NCBI GenBank assembly: GCA_028752905.1
Contig: JAQNBH010000007.1
Span: 44,877,588 to 44,941,587 of the forward strand
Reading direction: 5' to 3'
Origin: Cladorhizidae sp. MBARI D1340-BT2
Taxonomy: Eukaryota; Porifera; Demospongiae; Poecilosclerida; Cladorhizidae
Length of the DNA: 64,000 bases
Each line of letters starts with the position of its first letter. Position 1 is the stretch's first letter. This document shows positions 54,254-64,000 of the stretch, piece by piece. Both the position numbers and the translations under genes were made by a program. The notes beneath the pieces were generated by a model, which ran no database searches, had not been told where the DNA came from, and saw nothing but the letters and a program-made list of their open reading frames with translations.

Positions 54254-55845
54254 AGATGGCGACGAGGACGAAGTAGGGAATTAGGGGAATTGCATTTTGT
54301 CGTGTGGTGAAAGTGTTGGTGCGGAGGTTGGGAGGGTTTGCTGAGGATAGGATTTTGACGGAAGCATAGGAGGATTTAAGAGTTGGATATGTTCGGACCA
54401 GTGGTTGGTGTTGAGAGGAGTTTGTGAAGTGAGGAAGAGCGAGAAGAAAAGTTCATATCTGGCTTTCCTGGACATAAGTAAGACATGTGACAAGCTGAGG
54501 CAGTAGGGAGTTAAGGAGAGAATATGTGTAGGATTGTATAGTTGGGTGGAGACGACAGTGATGGAAGGAGGTCAAGGTGGTTTGCTGTGGAGAATGGACT
54601 TAGGCAGGGATATCCTTTGTCTCCACTTCTTTTCGATATTGATGGGAATGGCAGAGGAGTTGGAGAGAGCTGAGCTAGGAGTCAAAGTGGAAGGCTCTTG
54701 GTGTGGGGCAATTATGTATGCAGATGTTGTTACAGGCTTATGTGTTAAGTGGAAGATGAAGTTTAATAGTAAGAAGAGCAAGGTCATGGTAGTTAGGGAA
54801 GAAGGAAGCAGGAGTGCATTGGAGGATTGGTAAGGAGATTTTGGAAGAGGTCCAAGAATTCAAGTACTTAGGAGTATGGTTTGATAGGAAGCTAAGGGGT
54901 GATGTTCAGTTAGAGAAGATGGCAAAGAAGGCAGAAGAGTGGGGTAGGAAGGTGACATGGATGAGTAGAATTGGGACAGACAGGAAGAATGGTGTGGGAG
55001 CTTCTAGTGAGACCTAGTATGGAGCATGCCGAAGTGTGGTGGACAGGAGGACATAATGCTTGCAAGAAGTTGGAGTCAGCACAGATGAGAGTGGGCAGGA
55101 GACTGTTGGGGGCAAGGTAACACAGTAGCAGGAGTGGCAATACGGGGAGACAAGGGGTGGAGGAAGCTAGAGGAGAGGAGGGAAGATTTGTTTGATAAGA
55201 TATTAGAACAGGTAAAAATAGTTGTGATGGAGGAATATGGTGGGAAGAATACGAGATCTTGAGGAGAAAATATGAGCTAAACAACGAGGTTGGATCAGTA
55301 CGCAAGTGGAAGGGGAAAGTGAAGGTGAGAAATTAGAAGGATTGGGAGGAGGAAGTAAACAGCAAGAGTAGGCTGAAGTTTTATAAATTGGCAAAGAATG
55401 GTGCAGGGGTGGAGAGGTATGTGAGGTCCATGCATGGTCAGGAAGGTGTGTGGTTGCAATTTAGACTGAGGACTGCATCAGCTGGGTTGTTAGAGGATAA
55501 GAAGAGATGTGGGGATGAGAGGTGTATAATGTGTGATAGTGGAGCAGGAGAGGATGTGGGATATTTCTTGGTAATGTGTGAGGAATTCGAGAGGTGTCGG
55601 CTATGACGTGTGCAGAATTGCAGGGGCTGGACAGTGGTGGGACGAGTGGGTAAGGATGGAAAAGTGGCATTGCTTTTGGGGAAAGATGTGGAGGGAGTAA
55701 GGGATGCAGTGATGGAGGAGGTGGGCGAGTGTGTTATGTATTGGGTAGGGAAGTGGTGGCAGAAGAGAAAGGAACTGTTGTATGGTGAGCTGAGGAATGA
55801 TCTTTGGTCCCCTCCCCTCCCCCTCCTTGAGCAGCGGAACACTCA
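54254..55845 (+). mobile_element. Decayed non-LTR (LINE-type) retrotransposon: reverse transcriptase and C-terminal region
   Basis: Frameshifted plus-strand segments read, in order, SSYLAFLDISKTCDKL (RT catalytic block A, about 54435-54490), LRQGYPLSPLLFDI (about 54600-54640), a broken YADD box reading MYADVV (about 54713), KWKMKFNSKKSKVMVV (about 54755-54800), EFKYLGVWFDRKLRG, a C-terminal zinc-binding pattern RCIMCDSGAGEDVGYFLVMC (about 55520-55580), and a terminal helix KVALLLGKDVEGV. Several stops and frameshifts and the loss of the second catalytic Asp show it is dead. The order fits non-LTR elements; the clade is not assigned. Confidence 0.87.
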
Positions 55846-56289
55846 TAACGATTGTATTATGGATAGCTAATTAAGTACCGTTGATTGTTCTTAGTGTTAG
55901 TTAATGTTACATAGTGTCACACTGTGTTGTAGTATATGTGGTGGCCTTAACAGGCTCAGCAGGATCAAGATTATATTCTCTCGACGTTTCAACAAGAGCA
56001 TCTCATCACTATCCCTCTACACCTAGCAAGTTTGTTCCATTCTATCTTCATCCTCTTTCATCTAGGGAGCCACCACTCAGTGACTCCACCCACAGCAAGT
56101 ACTCCTCCTCCATCTCAAAAAGTGTCACTTTCCCTTCAGTGAATAAATTCGAGCATAATTTTCCCCTCAGATTCTATTCTCGGATTCTCATACTAGGTAC
56201 CTATTATTCTTTCACAGTTATACTGAGATTCCCCCATTATTCTCAAAATTATTGTCAATTATTCTCAAGATTATTATCGCAATATGTAT
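55846..56289. other. Spacer between LINE remnant and hAT remnant
   Basis: AT-rich, with TTATTCTCAAAATTATT-type phrases at 56230-56280. An open frame at 55914-56300 has no recognised domain. Confidence 0.4.
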
Positions 56290-56800
56290 GGTTCCGATAG
56301 TTATGCAGTTGCAAGCAAGTTATCCAGCAACAATAATCAGCTACAGCAGCTAATTGACTATGCTAAAGCATGTGCCAAGCCTGCATATGATTATTTCCAC
56401 AAACAATTTGGAAGTGACCTGAAAGAAGCAGTTTCGGTCTTTCAGTATTCCTACCAAAATTAACGAGCTAAAACCCACCAGCAATGACATAGAAAATCTC
56501 CGTGTCATTCCTTTTCTTGATACTAACACTATCATTGACGGGTTGAAGAGCGAGTTAGCTCTTTATATGGCTAAAGCCAATGGATTATCAGCAGATATTG
56601 ACAAGCTACTATGGTGGAGAAGACACAAATCTGAACTTCCCTTGTGGTCTAACAGTTATACATCTGTTTTGGTTCTTCAACCATCATCTGCTGCAGCAGA
56701 GAGAGTGTTTTCTCTGCTAGCTAATTCTTTTAGCGAGCAACAAACAGTTTCTTTGAAGATTATGTGCAAGCTTCACTTATGCCAGCTTGGTTTTTGGGCT
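56290..56800 (+). mobile_element. hAT transposase remnant, C-terminal part including dimerisation domain (plus strand)
   Basis: Plus-strand frames read YAKACAKPAYDYFHKQFGSD, then after a frameshift PTKINELKPTSNDI, LDTNTIIDGLKSELALYMAK and WWRRHKSELPLWS. The hAT dimerisation signature LQPSSAAAERVFSLLANSFS then EQQ follows. It breaks off at about 56783, where sequence of the same transposase type continues on the opposite strand. Confidence 0.85.
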
Positions 56801-57403
56801 CCTTGAAAAAAGACCAATCCAGCCTTTCATAAACTCATCCAGTATTGGCATTCTCATGTGTTCCCCAACATGATCAAGAGTATGAGCAAAACATCCAATA
56901 TCGATGAGTTTATGGTAAACAATGCTCAAGGTGCGAACTGCAGTGCTGTTGACAGATGCACGGTCACACATGCAAGCTAACCAGCATGTTTGGTGCAATA
57001 CCTAGCTCAGTAGATAAGCATACAATCAACTGATGAGCAAGTTCCACTTCTCCAGTTAGCATAAGTCTAACCACAAGCTGCTTTATGTTAAACTGCTGAT
57101 CAACAAAACATAGTAGAATTACCAATGCCCTCACAAACACGAGTAGTCACTGATACTTGCTTATCGTTGATTTGGGCTTCCAATTCTTGATGATGAATAA
57201 ATGGTATATACCAGCTGACGTAGATTCTGGATGCTGGTGAGTCGAAATGCAGTTTCTTCTAAAACCTCACGAAAGCAGTCTATTTTATTGATAGGTACAC
57301 CTGCCTTCATAAAAGCTGTTACTACTTTAATCCGAAAAATGCGATCAGATTCAGGAAGGGTTTCTCCAACTGGATGAGCATCTTTACTATAGCTTTTAAG
57401 CAT
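56777..57403 (-). mobile_element. hAT transposase remnant, N-terminal and central part (minus strand)
   Basis: Minus-strand frames read, from 57403 down, FRIKVVTAFMKAGVPINKID then CFREVLEETAFRLTS. After frameshifts come VVRLMLTGEVELAHQLIVCL and STELGIAPNML, then ACMCDRASVNSTAVRTLSIV, DIGCFAHTLDHVGEHMRMP and GLFSRSPKTKLA. CxRDRASVN and IGCFxHTLDHVG are typical of a family of animal hAT transposases. Together with the plus-strand piece it forms one element broken by an inversion. Confidence 0.85.
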
Positions 57404-57719
57404 GTCAGCTATATATGTATGTTTCTTTCTCTCTTATCTTTTGTTGCCAAACGTTTTTCCCCAGTATCATACCTGTAGATTTTACATAATACACTTTTTT
57501 TTGAGTGAATCACCCTGCATCCATTACAAAATAATTTCCCAAAGTTACACACAAACATTCCTTGGAGAATTCTTTTACATGTTTTTTCCCTCTAGTATCT
57601 CTAGTAGTCATTGTCATATTGATCTCAAGGCTCACTGAACAATTAAATTATTACCAGCCAGGCGGAGTGGCTGCAACTAGATAAACGCAGGTGGTCCTGG
57701 TTCTGTCACAATCCCTCTC

Positions 57720-58146
57720 GAAAACGTGCAAACCATAAAATTTTATTCTACGTGGCAGGTAAAGGATCGTCTATTAAACAAATTTGTTCCTCTAAACTGC
57801 TTTGTGGGTTTGGCCTAAACTATTCATTTTCTGCTTTAACGGGTTTGAGGATGTTCTTAACAGCATGTCCAGTTTTAAGAGAATTAGAGGTCAAGGCATT
57901 TGTTACTACTCATCCCTAGATAGCCACACAAAACGTGCAAACCATAAAAATTTATTCTACGTGGAAGGTAAAGGATCGTCTATTAAACAAATATGTTCTT
58001 GATAACATACTCAACTGCTTTGTGGGTTTGGCATAAACCATTCATTTTCTGCTTAACGGGTTTGAGGATGTTCTTAACAGCATGTCCAGTTTTAAGAGAA
58101 TTAGAGGTCAAGGCATTTGTTACTACTCATCCCTAGATAGCCACAC
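57720..58146 (+). repeat. Tandem duplication, about 210 bp
   Basis: Two copies (about 57720-57930 and 57931-58146) share AACGTGCAAACCATAAAA, AGGTAAAGGATCGTCTATTA, GGGTTTGAGGATGTTCTTAA and TAGAGGTCAAGGCATTTGTT. The minus strand reads TNALTSNSLKTGHAVKNILK, which looks transposase-like, so this may be another hAT piece. Confidence 0.85.
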
Positions 58147-58327
58147 AGCTGTTGCTTTGCTTGTCTTGGCCAGTAACAATCTCATTGTCATCGTTGCCTA
58201 GTTGTCACATTCAAGATACATTCATGATTATGTACTCGTTGCCAATTCCATATTTGCCAATTCTTGTAAAAGCAAATTAACCATCCAAGCTAGCACAATA
58301 ACTTGTAAACTGTTCAAACACACGTCT

Positions 58328-58780
58328 CTATAACCTCCGTCCACGACGACCACCCTTCCTTCGTGTACTATCAGATGGGATTGGAGTAACATCTTCAATT
58401 CTTCCAATCTTCATTCCCGCTCTTGCAAGAGCACGCAGAGCTGACTGAGCACCAGGTCCAGGGGTCTTAGTCCTGGTGCCCCCTGTAGCCCTAAGTTTGA
58501 TATGTAAAGCCGTCACACCTCTCTCCTTGCACATCCCAGCCACATCCTGTGCAGCCAACATGGCAGCATACGGAGAAGCCTCATCACGATCAGCCTTCAC
58601 CTTCATACCGCCAGTGACCCTGGCAATCGTCTCCCTTCCAGAGAGGTCTGTCACATGGACAAAGGTGTCATTGAAGGATGCGAATATGTGGGCGACACCA
58701 AATACATTCTCTCCCTCTGCCACTTGGGGTCCAAGCTTCACATTCTCCTCCTCTACCTTCTTTCCCTTCCTCTTAGCCAT
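58328..58780 (-). CDS. RPS14: 40S ribosomal protein S14 (uS11), single exon
   Basis: uS11 is a small-subunit protein on the platform near the decoding site and is needed for 40S maturation. The 150-residue product is nearly the length of vertebrate RPS14 (151). It has the family blocks [77 protein letters not shown] and the invariant basic end [18 protein letters not shown] start at MAKRKGKK (58778-58780); an in-frame ATG at 58817-58819 would add 13 unlikely residues. The coding region is uninterrupted, unlike vertebrate RPS14. No frameshift or stop and a plausible TOP promoter argue for a live gene rather than a processed copy. Confidence 0.97.
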   Translation of the reverse strand: MAKRKGKKVEEENVKLGPQVAEGENVFGVAHIFASFNDTFVHVTDLSGRETIARVTGGMKVKADRDEASPYAAMLAAQDVAGMCKERGVTALHIKLRATGGTRTKTPGPGAQSALRALARAGMKIGRIEDVTPIPSDSTRRKGGRRGRRL

Positions 58781-58797
58781 GCTGCAGTTGTATCTGA

Positions 58798-58823
58798 CAG
58801 AAGAGAACAGCTGTATCACGTGA
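58798..58823 (-). promoter_or_regulatory. RPS14 TOP-like start tract and E-box
   Basis: On the minus strand a pyrimidine tract CTCTTCTG (58798-58805) lies about 20 nt before the ATG. It fits a 5' terminal oligopyrimidine start, typical of ribosomal-protein mRNAs under growth control. Just upstream is a palindromic TCACGTGA (58816-58823) with a CACGTG E-box. There is also a possible acceptor (AACTGCAG, about 58782-58789), so a 5' UTR intron cannot be excluded. Confidence 0.55.
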
Positions 58824-59205
58824 ATGCGACCATGCGGCTTATTTTAGCGCATGCGCTTTGCTACACTAGAGCCTTAGATTCACAAACAGTTCGCGTTCAC
58901 TTAGCTATAACTTTCTAAATATACACACAAAGTGAGACCTCCATACTGCTCGTGTTCTGGTATAGAAGACACTTTTTTCCTTTTCAGTTAGCACAGTGTC
59001 GAATTGACCACAGGAATTACATGCGCGAGCTGAGCGCCAATACAAATAAAAGCGAACAGAACTTTTCAATGAACTCGCAATTGAACTTGAAATTATATTC
59101 TCACGTTAATTAAGACTAGATGCTCTGGTCCTCGACGTTACGACTAGATCTAGTCGAAAACGTGGAGAGAATACAGAAGTGCACATGATCTAGGTTCTAT
59201 CCTTG
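58824..59205. other. RPS14 upstream region
   Basis: Probable promoter DNA of RPS14. No gene or repeat recognised. Confidence 0.4.
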
Positions 59206-59349
59206 AGCTTTGTTTGGGTCCAAGGCACGCAAGGTTTGGTACAATTGCAGTTTAGGGCCACAATTGGCGTCGCGTGAATTTCCGCGCATTCCACCATCCG
59301 CGCACACGGGAGAATCTAGAGGAGTCTTACTTATTAGCGGTCTTACAAG

Positions 59350-59658
59350 GAAATTGATGAAGCTAAATTTGGCAAAAGAAAATACAACAGGGGCCGAATC
59401 ACAAATGGGAAGTGGATCCTAGGAGGAGTAGAACGTGGCACTGATAAAGTGTTTCTAGCTGTTGTGCCTTGCCGTGATGCCAACACGCTCATCCCTGTAA
59501 TCCAGCTTCCTGGCACAGAGATTCACACGGATGAATGGAGAGCCTATACGAGTCTCAGTCAAGTTGGGTATAGACACCTAACAGTCAACCATTCTCAGCA
59601 TTTTGTTGACCCTGTCACTGGTGCATACACCCAATCCATCGAGGGTACATACCACTAA
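59350..59658 (+). mobile_element. Merlin (IS1016/ISXO2-like) transposase fragment
   Basis: One plus frame reads EIDEAKFGKRKYNRG, NGKWILGGVERGTDKVFLAV, GTEIHTDEWRAYTSL and HLTVNHSQHFVDPVTGAYTQ then SIEGTYH and a stop. These are the ISXO2/IS1595 DDE-domain blocks. The first catalytic Asp (EIDEA, codon at 59356) and the second (HTDEWRAY, codon at 59530) are present; the third acidic site lies beyond the stop and is lost. The N-terminal part before 59350 is frameshifted. Terminal repeats were not found. Likely dead. Confidence 0.88.
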
Positions 59659-60305
59659 TTCTGTAAAGCAATAATCTATCTATCTGAGAAGTTATTGTGA
59701 AGTAACCTACCTTCCGCGATATGAAAAAGTGGCGGGAAGAGGCGCGGAGGCCAGACTCATCCCCATGGTTAAATGAGTCCTCTAATGTTGGTATCAAAAT
59801 TGTTCTTGTAGATAATCCTGTTTCCTTCGCCAATCTCTCATTCTCTCTGTCCTATATATGAGTAACTTTTACTTCCTTGAGGAACTCATTCACATTTGAG
59901 AAGATGTACTTTGACTGCAATGAATTGATGGATGTATTCCTTGACCAGTTGTCATCCAGACTATGAGTAGGACCTTTGCCACCATCACTGATGCCACACT
60001 CTTCGTCTTGAGTATTATTCTGTTATATGCACACGTTCTAGTATATATATGGACTTGCTTGGAATGTTGACCTAATGGTTTGGTTGCTTCCTCAGGTCCC
60101 AGCCTGTCATCATCATCATGACATCAATGCTGTACAGAACAGTACTGAATAATTTAATCTTCAAAATGCCGAGTCCCTTGGGGCCATCACATCCCAGCGC
60201 AGTGCAGTACAACAGTAATTAAATATAATGACAGTAAATGAGGTAAGATGACTTGTGTAATAAACACTATGGCATACATATCTGGTAATAAGTTAGATGT
60301 AAATT
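59659..60305. other. Unassigned stretch after Merlin fragment
   Basis: No gene recognised. It may include the decayed 3' end of the Merlin element. Confidence 0.4.
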
Positions 60306-60307
60306 AA

Positions 60308-61128
60308 GTTCTTCTCCAGAACTCTGCGGGCAATGCTATATAGTCTGTCTTGAGCAACATCACCAGCTCTTTCTTCTTCACCTTCCACTGGGTATGCCAT
60401 TGCTCCGGAGGCCTATTTGTTGTGGGGTTCTGGCATCAAGATTGGACTCCTCAATGTTTTGAACTTGGCATAGACCCAATGTCACTGTGTGCATTTAGCA
60501 GACGAGTTTGTGAAATAGAATGAGATGGTGATCAGGTTTAACTCAAACAGATTTCAGATTTCTCAAGAGAAGAATCTTCTTAGTCATTATCAATCAAACT
60601 GAATGTGTGGATTGAGGTGATTATTTCTTTCAGAAGATGTCTCTAACACATGATCGACATCACTCTCAAATTGGAATGCTGATTTCCAGCTGATGACACG
60701 AAATGCAGGTAATCAATTTACCTCTTATATATGAGCATAAGAAAAGAAATCCTGTTTGTATTTAATGTACTATCACCCACTTCTAATCCAAGCAAACAGC
60801 AGGAAGGGCTAAGGCAAGGAACTGGGCAAGTAAGAGCCAATACACATTTGCTGGTGTGTCTTCCAGTGGCTCTCAGAAGGAATGCTGACAGATCTTGTGT
60901 TAGCATGTTAGCATGGGTCACTCTGGGTCAAACTCGTTGTGTGTCACTATTGTTTATTTCAAAACATTGAGGAGTCCAATCTTGATGCCAGAACCCCACA
61001 ACAAATAGGACTCCAGAGCAATGGCATACAGTGGAAGGTGAAGAAGAAGTTGCACATTAGAACTGGTAATGTTGCTCAAGACAGACTATATAGCATTGCC
61101 CGCAGAGTTCTACAGAAGAACTTAATTC
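60308..61128. mobile_element. Foldback structure with about 150-170-bp inverted arms
   Basis: The left arm (60308-60465) and right arm (60957-61128) are reverse complements with small indels, sharing GGAGTCCAATCTTGATGCCA, GAACCCCACAACAAATAGG and AGACTATATAGCATTGCCCG. About 490 bp of unrelated sequence separates them. The arms end together and have an open frame (VAQDRLYSIARRVL), so the origin may be an inverted duplication of a coding piece or a transposon with long terminal repeats. Confidence 0.8.
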
Positions 61129-61324
61129 TAGAAGTCAAATTTGCATGAGTGGTAATAGTGCATTCTCTGGGTCTGGGAGAAGAGTTGTAAGGTGAACATT
61201 ATGCAAGCATTGTGGTCTAAGAAAACAATTCTACGTTACAATGATAGAGGAACATTGTCTACCACTGCAAACAATTAAGTCCCAGAGACATGGAGTATAG
61301 CTACTTCTGAATGCTTTGTTCCTG

Positions 61325-61790
61325 CCATGGCTTCAGATATATAAATATGAGTGTTCCTGCCATAGCTTCAGATATATAAATATGAGTGTCCCTGCCATGG
61401 CTTCAGATGTATAAATATGAGTGTCCCTGCCATGGCTTCAGATATAGTTCCTGCCATGGGTTCAGATATATAAATATGAGTGTCCCTGCCATGGTTTCAG
61501 ATATATAAATATGAGTGTTCCTGCCATGGCTTCAGATATATAAATATGAGTGTTCCTGCCATGGCTTCAGATATATAAATATGAGTGTTCCTGCCATGGC
61601 TTCAGATATATAAATATGAGTGTCCCTGCCATGGCTTCAGATATATAAATATGAGTGTTCCTGCCATGGCTTCAGATATATAAATATGAGTGTCCCTGCC
61701 ATGGCTTCAGATATATAAATATGAGTGTTTCTGCCATGGCTTCAGATATATAAATATGAGTGTCCCTGCTGTGGCTTCAGATATAAATAT
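61325..61790 (+). repeat. Minisatellite, 35-bp unit, about 13 copies
   Basis: The unit is CTTCAGATATATAAATATGA plus GTGTTCCTGCCATGG, with GTGTCC variants and one truncated unit near 61440. Confidence 0.96.
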
Positions 61791-62580
61791 TTTCCACGCA
61801 AATAGAGAGAACAGTGTTGGCAGAAGTTCAAATGGAAGTTATGAAACAGAGTTCTTATAATAATGGCTGTGACTGGCACTGCTGCACATCTAACAAGAGG
61901 ACCACAAGCTTCCCCATATCCACTCAAGGGACCACTCTCCACTGTGGTCCTTGGACAGAACTCTCCAGGTGAGGACACTCACTTCTTTCGATCTCTTGGA
62001 TACTTTCCCAAACCCTTCGCTCAGCCACACCTTGCCCATTTGAATTAAGGTGAAGCTTGTGAGTAACTGATTTTCTCCCTCTGACCAAGCGGGCATCTTG
62101 CAGCTGCTACTTTCTTGCACACTTACAAATAATCTGAAGCCATGGCAGGAACAGCCATGGCAGGGACACTCATATTTATATATCTGGCTGCAGATATATA
62201 AATATGAGTGTCCCTGCTGTGGCTTCAGATATAAATATTTTCCACACAAATAGAGAGAACAGTGTTGGCAGAAGTTCAAATGGAAGTTATGAAACAGAGT
62301 TCTTATAATAATGGCTGTGAGACTGGCACTGCTGCATATCTAACAAGAGGACCACAAGCTTCCCCATATCCACTCAAGGGACCACTCTCCACTGTGGTCC
62401 TTGGACAGAACTCTCCAGGTGAGGACACTCACTTCTTTCGATCTCTTGGATACTTCCCCAACCCTTCGCTCAGCCACACCTTGCCCATTTGAATTAAGGT
62501 GAAGCTTGTGAGTAACTGATTTTCTCCCTCTGACCAAGCGGGCATCTTGCAGCTGCTACTTTCTTGCACACTTACAAATA
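61783..62580 (+). repeat. 350-bp segmental duplication with a piece of the 35-bp array, partly inverted, between copies
   Basis: Copies at 61783-62131 and 62231-62580 are about 98% alike by eye. They share ATTTTCCACGCAAATAGAGA (one C/A difference), ACCACTCTCCACTGTGGTCC and AACTCTCCAGGTGAGGACAC. The intervening DNA (62132-62230) contains the 35-bp unit in both orientations. A one-copy 2-bp difference (TGTGACTGG/TGTGAGACTGG) changes the open frame. Confidence 0.93.
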
Positions 62581-62599
62581 AAAGACTTCCTCTTAATAA

Positions 62600-63605
62600 T
62601 GGTAATCTATCTCCCTCCCATAACGGTAATCTATCTCCCTCCCATCATGGTAATCTATCTCCCTCCCATCATAGTAATCTATCTCCCTCCCATCATGGTA
62701 ATCTATCTCCCTCCCATCATGGTAATCTATCTCCGTCCATCATGGTAATCTATCTCCCTCCCATCATGGTAATCTATCTCCCTCCCATCATGGTAATCTA
62801 TCTCCCTCCCATCATGGTAATCTATCTCCCTCCCATCATGGTAATCTATCTCCATCCATCATGGTAATCTATCTCCCTCCCATCATGGTAATCTATCTCC
62901 CTCCCATAATGGTAATCTATCTCCCTCCCATCATGGTAATCTATCTCCCTCCCATAACGGTAATCTATCTCCCTCCCATCATGGTAATCTATCTCCCTCC
63001 CATCATGGTAATCTATCTCCCTCCCATCATGGTAATCTATCTCCATCCATCATGGTAATCTATCTCCCTCCCATCATGGTAATCTATCTCCCTCCCATAA
63101 TGGTAATCTATCTCCCTCCCATCATGGTAATCTATCTCCCTCCCATAACGGTAATCTATCTCCCTCCCATCATGGTAATCTATCTCCCTCCCATAATGGT
63201 AATCTATCTCCCTCCCATCATGGTAATCTATCTCCCTCCCATAACGGTATCTATCTCCCTCCCATCATGGTAATCTATCTCCCTCACATAATGGTAATCT
63301 ATCTCCCTCCCATAATGGTAATCTATCTCCCTCCCATCATGGTAATCTATCTCCCTCCCATAACGGTAATCTATCTCCCTCCCATAACGGTAATCTATCT
63401 CCCTCCCATCATGGTAATCTATCTCCCTCCCATCATGGTAATCTATCTCCCTCCCATCATGGTAATCTATCTCCCTCCCATCATGGTAATCTATCTCCCT
63501 CCCATAAGTAATCTATCTCCCTCCCATCATGGTAATCTATCTCCCTCCCATAATGGTAATCTATCTCCCTCCTATCATGGTAATCTATCTCCCTCCCATC
63601 ATGGT
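62600..63605 (+). repeat. Minisatellite, 24-bp unit, about 42 copies
   Basis: The unit is CCCTCCCATCATGGTAATCT plus ATCT, with CATAACGG, CATAATGG and CCGTCC/CCATCC variants. Spurious frames reading MVIYLPPI appear. The last unit runs into GGTAAGTGATTCC. Confidence 0.96.
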
Positions 63606-64000
63606 AAGTGATTCCAAAGTCTCCCCATCAACCAACTATGAAATATCCACTCCGAACCCTTTTGCTAGTCAACAGCATGCATTTTACTCCACTTGGTATA
63701 AAGAGTTGTTTGGCTACACACTGCATAAAGATGGTGTCCTTTGCTTTTATGCTTTGTAGCCGACAAGAAGAACTTCACCTAATACTCAGAATAAAGATGA
63801 TGTGATTTGTAAGACTAGCTTCTCAAACAGGAAGAAAGCTTTAAAAGATATGGGGGGAATGCTTAGCATAGGTTGCAAATGAAAGGAAAGAGAGAGTAGA
63901 AAGATGCTGCAAGTTAGCTTTTCTTGGTATTTGTTTCCTTGCCAGACAAGGACTTTCTTTGAGAAGTACTTGCAGAGTTATGGAAGATGTGTAAATATGA
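63606..64000 (+). mobile_element. Second hAT-type transposase fragment: TTF-type zinc finger region, cut by window edge
   Basis: Plus-strand frames read FYSTWYKELFGYTLHKDGVL then CFYAL, later KTSFSNRKKALKDM, and near 63920-63985 LGICFLARQGLSLRST. This order (W-Y..., C-F-x-x, G/S-F-x-N-x-K-K-A, then FLARQGLSLR) is that of TTF-finger/DUF4371-type hAT transposases. Frameshifts and a stop near 63989 suggest decay. It is a different hAT lineage from the one at 56-57 kb. Confidence 0.72.

Noticed and set aside
58476..58918. Plus-strand frames opposite RPS14
   Set aside because: Shadows of the highly conserved RPS14 frame on the minus strand.
62547..63611. Frames reading MVIYLPPI repeats, resembling a membrane peptide
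   Set aside because: Products of a stop-free 24-bp tandem unit with no gene context.
1..64000. tRNA and rRNA genes
   Set aside because: I saw no convincing tRNA T-loop/acceptor pattern or rRNA sequence by eye. A tRNAscan-SE and Rfam search would be needed to exclude them.

Overview
This is animal nuclear DNA. It contains parts of two multi-exon genes with GT-AG introns, one compact ribosomal-protein gene, and remnants of at least six transposable-element types. The proteins are clearly metazoan. The mix of Ty3/Gypsy, non-LTR, hAT, Merlin and pogo remnants with compact but highly repetitive introns suggests an early-branching invertebrate, perhaps a sponge, but the sequence alone does not settle this.

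Layout. Positions 1-2425 (minus) hold the gag and pol start of a Ty3/Gypsy retrotransposon, cut by the window edge. Positions 2764-19500 (plus) hold nine exons of PSMA1, the 20S proteasome alpha-6 subunit. The first coding exon is not in the window, so the retrotransposon probably sits antisense in intron 1 or in upstream DNA. Positions 19501-30485 are intergenic or 5' non-coding DNA made largely of tandem arrays. Positions 30486-53134 (plus) hold eight coding exons of a TBC-domain RabGAP of the RN-tre/USP6NL type, predicted at 590 residues, with both catalytic fingers present and a hexapeptide-repeat tail. Positions 53875-57403 hold a palindromic minisatellite, a decayed non-LTR retrotransposon and an internally inverted hAT transposase. 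Positions 58328-58780 (minus) encode RPS14 (uS11) in one uninterrupted frame with a TOP-like start and an E-box. A Merlin remnant (59350-59658), a foldback structure, a 350-bp duplication, two more minisatellites and the start of a second hAT-type transposase fill the rest.

The dominant feature is minisatellite content. I count about 40 arrays with units of 18-66 bp (plus short microsatellites), nearly all unrelated to each other. By hand tally they cover roughly half of the window. Most lie in introns, several begin within about 30 nt of a 5' splice site, some show higher-order structure, and one is translated in the last RN-tre exon. Because many units are multiples of 3 without stops, the arrays create open frames of up to about 720 codons on both strands. 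I treat these as artefacts, not genes.

The three real genes are independent housekeeping or trafficking genes (protein degradation, Rab inactivation, translation). I see no operon-like or pathway-level link between them, and no CRISPR, phage or bacterial system.
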